A DNA stretch of 64,000 bases. It comes from Paractinoplanes maris (lineage in GTDB: Bacteria; Actinomycetota; Actinomycetes; Mycobacteriales; Micromonosporaceae). Shown one piece after another: positions 33,538 to 42,747 of this stretch. Where the stretch lies: positions 1 to 64,000 of the forward strand of contig NZ_JALPVL010000021.1 in assembly GCF_023544465.1 (NCBI RefSeq), read 5' to 3'. Positions within the stretch are counted from its first letter, which is position 1, and every line of letters begins with the position of its first letter. The notes beneath the pieces were generated by a model that saw nothing but the letters and a program-made list of their open reading frames with translations, was not told the origin of the DNA and ran no database searches. Both the position numbers and the translations under genes were made by a program.

Positions 33538-35267
33538 CCGGCTTCGACTACGACGTACTGATCATCGGCTCGGGCTTCGGGGGCAGCGTCGCGGCGCTCC
33601 GAGCCGCCGAGAAGGGCTATCGCGTCGGCGTCGTCGAGTCCGGTCGTCGCTGGCCGGACCGGGACATCCCGAGGACCCAGTGGGATCTGCCGGGCTTCCT
33701 GTGGCTACCGGCGGCCGAGTTGTACGGGATCCAGCGGATCGAATACCTGGACGACGTGCTCATCCTGTCCGGCGCGGGCGTCGGCGGCGGCTCGCATGTC
33801 TACGCCAACACGCTCTACGTCCCGCCGAAAAGGTTCTTCGACGCGCCCGAATGGGCGCACATCACCGACTGGGCCGACGAGCTCGCCCCGTGCATCGACC
33901 AGGCCCGGCGGATGCTCGGCGTCGTTCGCTATCCGTACCAGCCCACCGATGTCGACCGGCACATGCGCGCGGTCGCGGTCGACATCGGCCGGGGCGAGAC
34001 CTTCAATCCGGCTCCGGTGGGAGTGTATTTCGGTCAGCCCGGCGTGGAGGCCGACGATCCCTATTTCGGCGGTGCCGGGCCACGGCGTACGGGATGCGTC
34101 TCGTGCGGAAACTGCAACAACGGCTGTGGGCGCAACGCGAAGAACAAGCTGACGACCAATTACCTCTACCTGGCGGAAGCGCTCGGCGCCGAAGTGCACG
34201 AGTTGAGCGAGGCCTACGACCTCGCCCCGATTGAAGGCGGCGGATTCGAGGTACGCACCCGCCACCCGGGATGGGCCCAGCGGGCGGGACAGGTGCGCCA
34301 CCACACCTACACGGCGCACCAGGTCATCGTGGCCGCGCACGCCTACGGAACCGCCAAGCTCCTCCACCACATGCAGCACAAGGGTCGTCTGCGGGACCTG
34401 TCGGGCCAGCTCGGGCAGCGGGCCCGGACCAACTCGGAACAACTGCTGGCCGTCACCCGGAGCTACGAGGCCTGGCAGCGGGATCCGGAGAAGGTCCGCC
34501 TCACGCCGGGTTCCGTGTCGATCACCTGCGGCGTCTGGCCCGATCCGGTGACCAGTGTCGAGCCGGTCTACTGGGGAGTCGGGAGTGATCTGTTCGCGCT
34601 GCTGGTGACGGAACATCAGCACGGCGCCCAGAAACACCCCACGATGTCCTGGCTCAAGGATCTGGTCGAACATCCCGGCCGGGTCCTGTCGTACGACGAC
34701 GCCCGCCACTGGTCCGAGCGAGCGGTGATCATGCTGTGCTCGCAGACGACGGACACCTCGATCGAGCTGTACTGGGACGACGGGCGGTTGCGAAGCCGGC
34801 ACGGAGAAGGAGCAGCACCGTCGGTCCACATCCCGATCGTCGAGGACTTCGTCGACCGGCTGGCCGCGAAGATGGACAGCCGCGAAGGTGCGCTGCTGTT
34901 CGAGGTCATCAACCGCGGCGCCTCGGCGCACTTCGTCGGTGGCGTCCCGATCGGCGACACCGGCGACAGCGGGGCGGTCGATCCTTATCTCCGCCTGTTC
35001 GGTCAGCCCGGGCTGCACGTCATGGACGGCAGCGTGATGCCGGCGAACCCGGGGGTGAACCCGTCCCTGACGATCACGGCCCTGGTCGAGCGCGCGATGT
35101 CGCTCTGGCCCAACAACGGGGACCCGGATCCGAGGCCACCGCTGGGATCCGGCTATGCGCGCCTCGATCCCATTCCGCCACGCCGGCCGGCCGTGCCCGT
35201 GGGCGCTCCGGGCGAACTGCGCCTCGACGCGAGGAAGTCCGCCGTCATCCCCGACTATCCGTACTGA
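33534..35267 (+). CDS. GMC-family FAD oxidoreductase, cholesterol oxidase-like, with Cys cluster
   Basis: 577 residues. FAD is bound by GSGFGG (12-17) and VVESGRRW; the C-terminal half has LHVMDGSVMPANPGVNPSLT, the typical GMC ending. A four-cysteine segment CVSCGNCNNGCGRNAKN (Cys188, 191, 194, 198; spacing C-x2-C-x2-C-x3-C) is the ferredoxin-like spacing and could bind an Fe-S cluster. The region usually reading HPLGG near the active site is HFVGG here. Oxidation of a sterol-like or other bulky alcohol is possible, but the substrate is not known. It is followed after 26 bases by a Rieske-type protein gene. Confidence 0.85.
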   Translation: MTGFDYDVLIIGSGFGGSVAALRAAEKGYRVGVVESGRRWPDRDIPRTQWDLPGFLWLPAAELYGIQRIEYLDDVLILSGAGVGGGSHVYANTLYVPPKRFFDAPEWAHITDWADELAPCIDQARRMLGVVRYPYQPTDVDRHMRAVAVDIGRGETFNPAPVGVYFGQPGVEADDPYFGGAGPRRTGCVSCGNCNNGCGRNAKNKLTTNYLYLAEALGAEVHELSEAYDLAPIEGGGFEVRTRHPGWAQRAGQVRHHTYTAHQVIVAAHAYGTAKLLHHMQHKGRLRDLSGQLGQRARTNSEQLLAVTRSYEAWQRDPEKVRLTPGSVSITCGVWPDPVTSVEPVYWGVGSDLFALLVTEHQHGAQKHPTMSWLKDLVEHPGRVLSYDDARHWSERAVIMLCSQTTDTSIELYWDDGRLRSRHGEGAAPSVHIPIVEDFVDRLAAKMDSREGALLFEVINRGASAHFVGGVPIGDTGDSGAVDPYLRLFGQPGLHVMDGSVMPANPGVNPSLTITALVERAMSLWPNNGDPDPRPPLGSGYARLDPIPPRRPAVPVGAPGELRLDARKSAVIPDYPY

Positions 35268-35293
35268 ACAGCACCCCACGAAGGAGGAAGACC

Positions 35294-35635
35294 ATGACTG
35301 TCGCGTACGGGAGAGGCGATCTCCGCACGCTCGGGCCGGGCGATGCGGTCCCCGACGACTGCGTCGTCGCCTTCTACTTGGACGATCTCCGGCGGCGCGT
35401 CTCGGTCGTGCGCGTCCACGACCACCTGTACGCCTTCGACGACCTCTGCCCGTGCGGCGACAACCCGCCATGTCCGCTGTCCGGAGGCCGCCTGACCGGC
35501 ACGACGATCATGTGCCAGTGTCACGGCTCCCAGTTCGACATCACCACCGGTTCGGTGCTGCGCGGCCCGGCCCGGACATCGCTCAGGACCTACCAGGCAA
35601 GTGATATCGATGGAAGCATTCGGATCCGGGCCTAG
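35294..35635 (+). CDS. Small Rieske-type [2Fe-2S] protein with Cys replacing a His ligand
   Basis: 113 residues with a perfect AAGGAGGAAG upstream of the ATG. The second cluster loop, MCQCHGSQFD, is canonical (Cys74-x2-His77). The first loop is LCPCGDNPPCPLSGG, in which the usual C-x-H is C52-P-C54, so the predicted ligands are three Cys and one His instead of two and two. Downstream GPARTSLRTYQ is the usual Rieske C-terminus. It lacks a signal peptide. As the third gene of the SDR-GMC operon it probably carries electrons for the oxidoreductase. Confidence 0.85.
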   Translation: MTVAYGRGDLRTLGPGDAVPDDCVVAFYLDDLRRRVSVVRVHDHLYAFDDLCPCGDNPPCPLSGGRLTGTTIMCQCHGSQFDITTGSVLRGPARTSLRTYQASDIDGSIRIRA

Positions 35636-36030
35636 GGGCGTTCGGCAAGGACGTCAGCCGACTGGCTCGCGGCCGAGCGAGTCATGCAGAATTCGTTCCC
35701 GGCCGGATCAAGCAGAACGACCCAGCCATCGCCGTCCGCCGTCCGGTGGTTGTCGAACATTGTCGCGCCCAGCGCCACGAGGCGATCGACCTCCGCGTCG
35801 CGGTCCCGATCGCCCGGCTCGAGGCAGACGTGAACCCGGTTCTTCACCGTCTTGCCCTCGGGAACGGCTTGGAAGAACAACCGGGGGCCGCCCGGCGGTT
35901 CGATGACGACCTCGGTGTCGCCGGGAGCGGAATCCGGGTGAAGGGGGTGGCCGACAACTTCGCTCCAGAACTGCGCCAACGTGTAGGGGTCAGCGCAGTC
36001 GAACGAGACGTTCCGAATGAAGGACACCAT
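35632..36030 (-). CDS. VOC-family (glyoxalase-like) protein
   Basis: 132 residues made of the paired beta-alpha-beta-beta-beta units of the vicinal oxygen chelate fold: FIRNVSFDCADPYTLAQFWS at the start, GPRLFFQAVPEGKT and RVHVCLEPGDRDRDAEVD in the middle, and VLLDPAGNEFCM at the end. This group is related to glyoxalase I and to bleomycin-resistance proteins, but metal ligands and substrate cannot be assigned. The start at 36030 has only a weak ribosome binding site. The 3' end overlaps the Rieske gene by four bases. Confidence 0.82.
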   Translation of the reverse strand: MVSFIRNVSFDCADPYTLAQFWSEVVGHPLHPDSAPGDTEVVIEPPGGPRLFFQAVPEGKTVKNRVHVCLEPGDRDRDAEVDRLVALGATMFDNHRTADGDGWVVLLDPAGNEFCMTRSAASQSADVLAERP

Positions 36031-36122
36031 GACGGCACAGCGTAAAGGCCGTCGATCGGCCACGCATGCCGCTGAGCCACTGCATGGCGATGGGGAGAGC
36101 CCCTGGTGGGCGTCGGCTCACA

Positions 36123-36153
36123 TCACCGGCAGCTCGGAGCGGTCAGCCGGTGA
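36123..36153 (-). terminator. Hairpin downstream of the second VOC gene
   Basis: TCACCGGC (36123-36130) and GCCGGTGA (36146-36153) are perfect 8-bp arms around a 15-nt loop, 19 bases past the stop codon of the VOC gene at 36172-36552. It could terminate that minus-strand transcript before the next VOC gene. Confidence 0.45.
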
Positions 36154-36171
36154 CGGACGTGGAAGGGTCGG

Positions 36172-36552
36172 CTACACCTCCGGTACTCGTCGTCTCAGGA
36201 GGCAGAACTCGTTGCCCTCGGGGTCGGCGAGGACGTGCCAGGACTCGTTGCCGGTCTGGCCGACGTCGGCTGGGCGGGCGCCGGCCGCGAGCAAGCGCTC
36301 CAGCTCCTGCGCCTGATCCCGGTCGGTGGCGTTGACGTCGATGTGCAGACGCGACTTGCCGGCCCGGGGCTCGTCGGTGCGGCTGAGGATGATCGTGGGC
36401 TGCGGGCCGCCGAAACCGGTCCCGGGCGGGCCGATCTCAATGTCGTCGCCGTCACGCTCCAGTTCGACGTAGCCCAGCACCTCGCACCAGAACCGGGCCA
36501 GCAGTTCGGGATCGCGGGCGTCCAGGACCAGTTCGGTGATGCGGGCTGCCAT
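36172..36552 (-). CDS. VOC-family (glyoxalase-like) protein
   Basis: 126 residues with the VOC pattern: ITELVLDARDPELLARFWCE, YVELERDGDDIEIGPPG, LHIDVNATDRDQAQELERLL and WHVLADPEGNEFCLLRRR. It is clearly related to the neighbour at 35632 and belongs to the large actinomycete set of single-domain VOC proteins. No particular reaction can be assigned. It is 38 bases downstream of the aldo/keto reductase gene on the same strand, so the two may be co-transcribed. Confidence 0.84.
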   Translation of the reverse strand: MAARITELVLDARDPELLARFWCEVLGYVELERDGDDIEIGPPGTGFGGPQPTIILSRTDEPRAGKSRLHIDVNATDRDQAQELERLLAAGARPADVGQTGNESWHVLADPEGNEFCLLRRRVPEV

Positions 36553-36590
36553 CTGATCACCCTAACCGGGTACGCCGCGAACGAGGGGTC

Positions 36591-37514
36591 TCAGTGCGCC
36601 TCGTCGAGGCGGCGGCGCAGGTCGGGGGTGAGTTTCAGGTCCCGGGCGGCCATCACCTCGTCGAGGCGGGGTGGGGTGCTGGCGCCGACGAGGGGGAAGA
36701 CCGGTGGGTCGCCGGCCAGCAGCCAGGCCAGCACCACCTGGTTCCGGGTGGCGCCGAGTTCACGCGACACCTCGGTCAGCGCCGCGAGCCGGCGGTCGGT
36801 GCCGGGGTGGTCGTAGGCCTCTTCGAGAGGACGGTCGGCCCGGCCGTAACCGCCGTTGAGCAGCGCGGAGTAGGCCCAGAGGTCGAGGTCGCAAGTCCGG
36901 GCGTAGTCGAGGGTCTCGGGGAACACCTGGCGGTGCGCCCAGGACTCCAGCGGGGCGCCGGGGCGGGGCTGCAGATAAGAGTGGCGCAGTTGCAGCGCTG
37001 TCCAGGCGGGACCGGTGGCCAGGGCACGAGCCTGCTCGACCCGCCACGCCGGGGTGTTCGAGGCTCCCAAGCGCGCGGTCAGGCCCTCGGCGGCCAGCTC
37101 GCCGAACGCGCCCACCGTCTCGGCCAGCGGCACCGAGCGGTCCTCGACGTGGGCCCAGTACATGTCGACGTGGCCGGTGCCGAGGCGGCGCAGGCTGCCG
37201 GTCAGCGCGGAGCGGATCACCGGCGCGGACAAGCCTTCCATGGCGTCCAGGCCGCGGGCCGGGTCGGTCGGCTCGGCGCCCACCTTGGTGCTGATCAGGA
37301 CGTGGTCACGCACGCCCGGCCGCTGGGCCAGCCAGCGGCCGATCACCTGTTCGCTCTGGCCACCCCGGCCCGAGGGGTGGAGCCAGAACGAGTAGTTGTC
37401 GGCGGTGTCGATCCACCGGCCGCCGAGCTCGACGAACCGGTCGAGCAGCGCGAACGATTCCGCCTCACCGATCCGCGTCCCGAACCGCATGGCTCCCAGC
37501 ACGATCTCCGTCAT
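36591..37514 (-). CDS. Aldo/keto reductase
   Basis: 307 residues. The catalytic residues are present: Asp and Tyr in RWIDTADNYS, Lys in LISTKVGAEP and His in YWAHVEDRSV. C-terminal VFPLVGASTPPRLDEVMAAR is the usual cofactor-binding end. The ATG at 37514 begins the conserved barrel; the frame is open further upstream but reads as non-coding. It is preceded on the same strand by the TPR-like gene at 37549, with 34 bases between, and followed by a VOC gene. Confidence 0.87.
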   Translation of the reverse strand: MTEIVLGAMRFGTRIGEAESFALLDRFVELGGRWIDTADNYSFWLHPSGRGGQSEQVIGRWLAQRPGVRDHVLISTKVGAEPTDPARGLDAMEGLSAPVIRSALTGSLRRLGTGHVDMYWAHVEDRSVPLAETVGAFGELAAEGLTARLGASNTPAWRVEQARALATGPAWTALQLRHSYLQPRPGAPLESWAHRQVFPETLDYARTCDLDLWAYSALLNGGYGRADRPLEEAYDHPGTDRRLAALTEVSRELGATRNQVVLAWLLAGDPPVFPLVGASTPPRLDEVMAARDLKLTPDLRRRLDEAH

Positions 37515-37548
37515 GCCGGCGATCCTGCTGGCTCGAGCGCACTCGAAG

Positions 37549-38622
37549 TCAAGGGCCGAGGCGCCGGTAGTACTCGCTCGGGCCGGCCAGTCCGAGCCGA
37601 TCGGCCGCGCTGACGGCAGCCTGGAACACGACGGGCGGCAGCCGAGGAATGTCACGGGCCTGCCGGTCCGCCTCGGTGAACACTTCCCTCGCCGAATCGG
37701 CCTCCGCCGAGCCGGCCAGCAGGAACAGCTCCTCGACGTACGCGCGGGCGAGGCCGGTCTCGCGCCAGTCGGGGACGTCGTCGAAGGCTTGCCGGCACTC
37801 GATCAGCGCGGCCCATGCGGCTCGATGATGGCCGGCCCGGCGTTCCAGCGCGGCGAGGGTCCGCCAGGCCGACGCGGCGTCCCAGGGGTCCTCGGCCCAG
37901 GCCACGGCTTCGCGCTGGGCGGCTGCCGCCTCGGCGAGTGCGCCCAGGTCGGCCAAGTAGTACTGCAACTGGCTGAGCGTGTGCGCGTCCCGGGGCCGGT
38001 CGGCGGCCCAGCGGTCGAGCCATTCCCGGGCCGTACGGGAATCGCCGATCAGCTGGGCGCGCTGGATCCAGGTCATCGGGTCCTCGGCGGCCGGGTCGGC
38101 CGGGAAGCGTTCCTGCCCGTCGCGGAACCACTCGGCCAGGCGCTGTCCGGACACCCACGGGCGGTCGTCGTCGAGCAGCAGCTCCAGCGTCGCGTCACGG
38201 TCGGCGTGCTCGCTGTCGCGGACGAAGGCGATGGTCTCCGGCACCCCGGCGGCGAAGAGGTGCTCCAGGTCGTAGCCGCACGAGGTGTCGAAGTTGGCCA
38301 GTTTAATCCGGCCCTGCAGCCACACGTCCTCGACCCGGCGGAACGTGGCGAGCAGGAACCCGGCCAGCTCGATCTCCTCGGTCAGTCCCTGGAACGGGGC
38401 CTCCCCCCGGCACTCGGCCTCCTGCTCGGCCAGCCATCGCACCAGCGGCAGATCATCGGGCCGCAGGTCGTATTGCAGGGCCCACAGCACGGTCGCCCGC
38501 CGCGCGGCATTGCCGTCGTAGTCGTCGCCCTCGGCGTCCGTAGCTCGCGTGTAACGCAGATCCGCCCACGCGTCCGCGGACTCCCGCATCCGTTCCAGCT
38601 CGCGCCGCGCCATCTCCAACAT
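37549..38622 (-). CDS. Uncharacterised helical (TPR-like) cytosolic protein
   Basis: 357 residues; an in-frame ATG nine bases downstream is an alternative start. The protein is acidic and almost wholly helical, with many Trp, Ala and Leu. Helix pairs resembling tetratricopeptide repeats appear in the second half (SRTAREWLDRWAADRP, LSQLQYYLADLGALAEA, AASAWRTLAALERRAGHH). No enzyme motif or membrane segment is seen. The start lies 37 bases from the divergent S9 peptidase gene, so the promoters must overlap. The function is unknown. Confidence 0.65.
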   Translation of the reverse strand: MLEMARRELERMRESADAWADLRYTRATDAEGDDYDGNAARRATVLWALQYDLRPDDLPLVRWLAEQEAECRGEAPFQGLTEEIELAGFLLATFRRVEDVWLQGRIKLANFDTSCGYDLEHLFAAGVPETIAFVRDSEHADRDATLELLLDDDRPWVSGQRLAEWFRDGQERFPADPAAEDPMTWIQRAQLIGDSRTAREWLDRWAADRPRDAHTLSQLQYYLADLGALAEAAAAQREAVAWAEDPWDAASAWRTLAALERRAGHHRAAWAALIECRQAFDDVPDWRETGLARAYVEELFLLAGSAEADSAREVFTEADRQARDIPRLPPVVFQAAVSAADRLGLAGPSEYYRRLGP

Positions 38623-38659
38623 CGGTCGAAGATCGCACACCGGTGATAGAAAGCTGTGA

Positions 38660-40642
38660 GTGGGTGCTGACAGCTTTTCGGACCTTGATGCGTACGTTCG
38701 TCTGCCGCGACTGGCCGGTCTGTGGCTCTCGCCCGACGGGTGCCGGCTGGTGACGGGAGTGGGGACGCCGGACCACGCCGGAACGCGTTTCCGCCGGGCG
38801 CTGTGGGAAGTCGACCCGGCGGGGGAGCGGCCGGCCCGGCAGCTGACACACAGCGACGAGGGGGAGTCGGGCGCGGCCTTCACGCCGGACGGCGACCTGT
38901 TGTTCGTCTCGTCCCGGCCGTCGGGCGCGGGGGCTCCGGCGGGCGGCGGCCGGGCTTTGTGGCGGCAACCGGCGGCGGGCGGGGACGCGTCCGTGATCGC
39001 CGCCCTGCCCGGCGGCATCCACGGCGTGCGGGTCAGCCCGGTCGGGACGCTCGTGGCCGGCACCCGGATGCTGCCGTCCTCCGAAGGCGTGGAATCCGAC
39101 CGGCTGGCGCGGGAGCGGCGCGAGGAGGCCGGGGTCTCGGCGATGCTGCACGAGGCGTTTCCGGTGCGGTTGTGGGGTCACGACCTCGGTCCGGACCGGC
39201 CGCGGCTCGTCGCCGGCCCGCTCGGTGACGATGGGGAGCTGCGCGATCTGACCGGGCACGTCGGGCACGCCCTGGACACCGAAGGGGACTGGGAGCTCAC
39301 TCCGGACGGGCGCCGGGTGGTTGCCGGGTGGCGGGTGGCCGCGGGCGGTGGGGCGCAACGGTCGGCGCTCGCGGTGATCGACGTGGCGACCGGGGAGCGG
39401 CGCCTGCTCGCCGATGACGAGGGGCACGACTACAGCTCGCCCCGGGTGTCGCCGGACGGGAGCCGGGTGGCGGTTCTTGTCCGGCGGTGGGGGTCGGCCG
39501 ATGACCCGGACGACTTCTGGCTGGCGCTGGTGCCGGTGGACGGCGGGCCGGTCCAGGCGCTGACCGCTGACTGGGACCGATGGCCGGAGCAGCCACAGTG
39601 GACTCCGGACGGAGCGGCGCTGATCGTGGCGGCCGACGACCACGGGCGCTCGCCGTTGTGGCGGGTGGATGCGGTCACCGGCGAGGTGGCGCGGCTCACC
39701 GGGGACGACGCCGCCTACACCGATCCCCTGGTCTCGCCGGACGGGCAGTGGGTGTACGCGTTGCGCAACACGATCGGCCGGGCACCTCATCCGGTGCGGG
39801 TGTCGCTGGTTTCGTCCGCAGTGGAGGAGTTGCCCGGACCGGCGGCGGCCGCACCCGTACCCGGGAAGCTCGAGGAAGTGACGGCGCAAGCCGCTGACGG
39901 CACGCCGTTGCGGGCCTGGCTCGCGGTTCCGCACGACGCCGGCGAGCCGGTGCCGCTGGTGTTGTGGGTCCACGGCGGTCCGATGATGTCGTGGAACGTG
40001 TGGAAGTGGAACTCGAATCCGTGGCTCGCCGTGGCGCGCGGATATGCGGTACTGATGCCCGATCCGGCTCTGTCGTCCGGGTACGGGCTCGATTTCCTCC
40101 GGCGCGGCTGGGGATCGTGGGGCGACAAGCCGTTCACCGATCTGATGACGATCACCGACGCGGCCCTGGAACGGCCGGACCTCGACGTCTCGCGGACTGC
40201 CGTGGTCGGTGCGTCGTTCGGGGGGTTCATGGCGAACTGGATCGCCGGGCACACGGATCGGTTCGACGCTGTCGTCACGCACGCCTCGATGTGGGCGCTG
40301 GACCAGATGATGACGACGACCGACGCGCCCTACCACTGGTTGCGCGAGCTGACCCCGGAACGCTTGGAAGCGAACTCGCCGCACCGCTTCGCCGATCAGA
40401 TCACCACGCCGATGCTGGTCATCCACGGCGACCAGGACTACCGGGTGCCGATCGGCGAAGGGCTGCGCCTGTGGTGGGATCTGATGTCGCGCTCCGGTGT
40501 CGCGCACAAGTTCCTGTACTACCCCGATGAGGGCCACACCGTCGGCAAGCCCGGCAACGCCCAGGTCTGGCACTCGACGGTGCTGGCGTTCCTCGACCAC
40601 CACGTCCGGGGTGAGAGATGGCAACGTCCGGAGTCGATCTGA
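38660..40642 (+). CDS. S9-family (prolyl oligopeptidase-type) serine peptidase
   Basis: 660 residues. The N-terminal 380 residues are a beta-propeller with TolB-like strands (GLWLSPDGCRLVTGVG, PRVSPDGSRVAVLV, PLVSPDGQWVYAL). The C-terminal alpha/beta hydrolase has the triad Ser519 (GASFGGFM), Asp593 (HGDQDYRVP) and His626 (DEGHTVGK). It has no signal peptide, so it should be a cytosolic oligopeptidase. The start is GTG at 38660, with GATAGAAAG upstream. The next gene is a close paralogue in the same orientation 22 bases downstream; both are probably transcribed together. Confidence 0.88.
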   Translation: MGADSFSDLDAYVRLPRLAGLWLSPDGCRLVTGVGTPDHAGTRFRRALWEVDPAGERPARQLTHSDEGESGAAFTPDGDLLFVSSRPSGAGAPAGGGRALWRQPAAGGDASVIAALPGGIHGVRVSPVGTLVAGTRMLPSSEGVESDRLARERREEAGVSAMLHEAFPVRLWGHDLGPDRPRLVAGPLGDDGELRDLTGHVGHALDTEGDWELTPDGRRVVAGWRVAAGGGAQRSALAVIDVATGERRLLADDEGHDYSSPRVSPDGSRVAVLVRRWGSADDPDDFWLALVPVDGGPVQALTADWDRWPEQPQWTPDGAALIVAADDHGRSPLWRVDAVTGEVARLTGDDAAYTDPLVSPDGQWVYALRNTIGRAPHPVRVSLVSSAVEELPGPAAAAPVPGKLEEVTAQAADGTPLRAWLAVPHDAGEPVPLVLWVHGGPMMSWNVWKWNSNPWLAVARGYAVLMPDPALSSGYGLDFLRRGWGSWGDKPFTDLMTITDAALERPDLDVSRTAVVGASFGGFMANWIAGHTDRFDAVVTHASMWALDQMMTTTDAPYHWLRELTPERLEANSPHRFADQITTPMLVIHGDQDYRVPIGEGLRLWWDLMSRSGVAHKFLYYPDEGHTVGKPGNAQVWHSTVLAFLDHHVRGERWQRPESI

Positions 40643-40664
40643 ACGACGGTGGTAGAAAGGCCCG

Positions 40665-42662
40665 ATGAGCTCACCCGATCCTTTCACCGACCTTGACGCG
40701 TACGTCCGAGTGCCGCGACTGGCGGGGCTGTGGCTCTCGCCGGACGGGCGCCGGATCGTCGTGGGGGTGGGGACGCCCGACCGCAAGAACACCCGTTATC
40801 GCACGTCGCTGTGGGAGGTCGACCCGACCGGGGAACGGCCGTCACGGCGCCTCACCCAGAGCGACCAGGGGGAGTCGGCGGCCGGCTTCACGCCCGACGG
40901 CGACCTGCTGTTCACCTCGGCCCGGCCGGCACCCGACGGCGGCGACGACGACGACGAGGCGCGGGCCGCGCTGTGGTCGCAGCCCGCCGGCGGCGGCGAT
41001 GCCCGGGTGGTGGCGGCGCTCCCGGGCGGGATCCACGGCGTGCGGGTCAGCCCGACCGGCACGCTGGTGGCCGGCTCGGCGATGCTGCCGGCGTCGGACG
41101 GGACGGAGGCCGAGCAGCAGGCCCGCAAGCAGCGCAAGGAGGCCGGCGTCTCGGCGGTGCTGCACGAGTCGTATCCGGTGCGGTATTGGGATCACGACCT
41201 GGGGCCCGAGCGGCCCCGGCTGTTCGCCGGCACGCTGGGCGAGGACGTGCGGCTGCGTGATCTGACCGGCCATGTCGGCCGGGCGGTCGACACCGAGGGG
41301 GACTGGGAGCTCACCCCCGACGGGGACAGCGTCGTCGCGACCTGGATGGTGCCCGAGAGCGGCGGGGCGCAGCGGGCGGCGATCGCGGTGATCGACGTGG
41401 CGACCGGCGAGCGGCGGATGCTCGCCGACGACAGCGGATACGACTACGGCTCGCCGCGGGTCTCGCCGGATGGCCGTACGGTGGCTCTGGTGGCCCGCCG
41501 CTGGTCCACGGCCGACGATCCGGGTGACGTCTGGCTGGCGCTGGTGCCGCTGGGCGGTGGCCCGGTGACGGCGCTGACCGGCGACTGGGACCGGTGGCCG
41601 CACAGCCCCCGGTGGACCCCGGACGGGGCGGCGCTGGTCGTGGCGGCCGACGACCTCGGGCGCTCGCCGCTGTGGCGGGTCGACGCCGGCTCCGGTGCGG
41701 TCACGCGGCTGACGCTGGATGACGGCGCCTACACCGATCCGCGGGTCTCCCCGGACGGGCGGTGGGTGTATGCGTTGCGCAGTGCCGTCGACGCGCCGCC
41801 GAGCCCGGTGCGGGTGTCTTTTGAGGGGGGCGTCCATGAGCTCCGAGGGCCTGTGGACGCGTCACGCGTACCAGGGAAGCTGACCGAAGTGACCGCGCGG
41901 GCCGCCGACGGAAGCCCGCTGCGGGCCTGGCTCGCGTTGCCCGCCGACGCGGATGCCGGGCGGCCGGCGCCGTTGGTGCTGTGGATCCACGGTGGACCGC
42001 TCGGGTCCTACAACGCGTGGTCGTGGCGGTGGAACCCGTGGCTCGCGGTGGCCCGGGGTTATGCCGTGCTGATGCCCGATCCCGCTCTGTCGACCGGATA
42101 CGGGCTGGACTTCATCAAGCGCGGCTGGGGAGCGTGGGGCGAGGCGCCCTACACCGATCTGATGGCGATCACCGACGCCGCCGAGCAGCGCCCCGACATC
42201 GACGCCAACCGCACCGGCGCGATGGGCGGCTCGTTCGGCGGATACATGGCGAACTGGATCGCCGGGCACACCGACCGGTTCGACGCGATCGTCACGCACG
42301 CGTCGCTGTGGGCGCTGGACCAGATGATGACGACGACCGACCTGTCGTTCTACTGGTTGCGCGAGCTGACCCCGGACCGGTTGGAAGCGAACTCGCCGCA
42401 CCGGTTCGCCGATCAGATCACCACGCCGATGCTGGTCATTCACGGCGACAAGGATTACCGGGTGCCGATCGGCGAGGGCCTGCGCCTGTGGTGGGATCTG
42501 CTGTCGCGCTCCGACGCCGGGCACAAGTTCCTCTACTACCCGGACGAGAACCACTGGATCCTCAAGCCGGGCAACGCCAAGGTCTGGAACGAGACGGTGC
42601 TCGCGTTCCTCGACCATCACGTACGCGGGGACAAGTGGCACCGGCCCGGCTTGCTGGGCTGA
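40665..42662 (+). CDS. S9-family serine peptidase, tandem paralogue
   Basis: 665 residues, alike the preceding gene from the first residues (FTDLDAYVRVPRLAGLWLSP) to the last (NAKVWNETVLAFLDHHVRG). The propeller and hydrolase domains are intact, with Ser523 (GGSFGGYM), an Asp in HGDKDYRVP and a His in DENHWILK. GGTAGAAAGGCCC precedes the ATG, and the same GGTGATAGAAAG leader precedes the first copy, showing that the duplication included the ribosome binding site. The loop around the catalytic His differs, which may shift substrate preference. Confidence 0.88.
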   Translation: MSSPDPFTDLDAYVRVPRLAGLWLSPDGRRIVVGVGTPDRKNTRYRTSLWEVDPTGERPSRRLTQSDQGESAAGFTPDGDLLFTSARPAPDGGDDDDEARAALWSQPAGGGDARVVAALPGGIHGVRVSPTGTLVAGSAMLPASDGTEAEQQARKQRKEAGVSAVLHESYPVRYWDHDLGPERPRLFAGTLGEDVRLRDLTGHVGRAVDTEGDWELTPDGDSVVATWMVPESGGAQRAAIAVIDVATGERRMLADDSGYDYGSPRVSPDGRTVALVARRWSTADDPGDVWLALVPLGGGPVTALTGDWDRWPHSPRWTPDGAALVVAADDLGRSPLWRVDAGSGAVTRLTLDDGAYTDPRVSPDGRWVYALRSAVDAPPSPVRVSFEGGVHELRGPVDASRVPGKLTEVTARAADGSPLRAWLALPADADAGRPAPLVLWIHGGPLGSYNAWSWRWNPWLAVARGYAVLMPDPALSTGYGLDFIKRGWGAWGEAPYTDLMAITDAAEQRPDIDANRTGAMGGSFGGYMANWIAGHTDRFDAIVTHASLWALDQMMTTTDLSFYWLRELTPDRLEANSPHRFADQITTPMLVIHGDKDYRVPIGEGLRLWWDLLSRSDAGHKFLYYPDENHWILKPGNAKVWNETVLAFLDHHVRGDKWHRPGLLG

Positions 42663-42682
42663 AATGTGAGAACCGGCGGCAC

Positions 42683-42747
42683 CTACTGCAAGTACTCCAG
42701 CGCGGACTTCACCTGCTCGTATGTGCCGCCGCCGCGCGGGGTGCCGG
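42683..42747 (-). pseudogene. Possible 3' remnant of an unknown gene
   Basis: Downstream of the PhnB-like gene, the minus strand reads TPRGGGTYEQVKSALEYLQ followed by a TAG at 42683-42685, with actinomycete-like codon use. It lacks any start in a sensible position and overlaps no known frame. It looks like the tail of a lost gene, but a chance reading of high-GC DNA cannot be excluded. It also contains a copy of the 10-mer GGCACCTACT that forms half of the WYL operator. Confidence 0.3.

Noticed and set aside
38453..40792. A 779-codon minus-strand frame opposite the first S9 peptidase
   Set aside because: His/Arg/Pro-rich shadow; the plus strand has a full catalytic triad and a close paralogue beside it.
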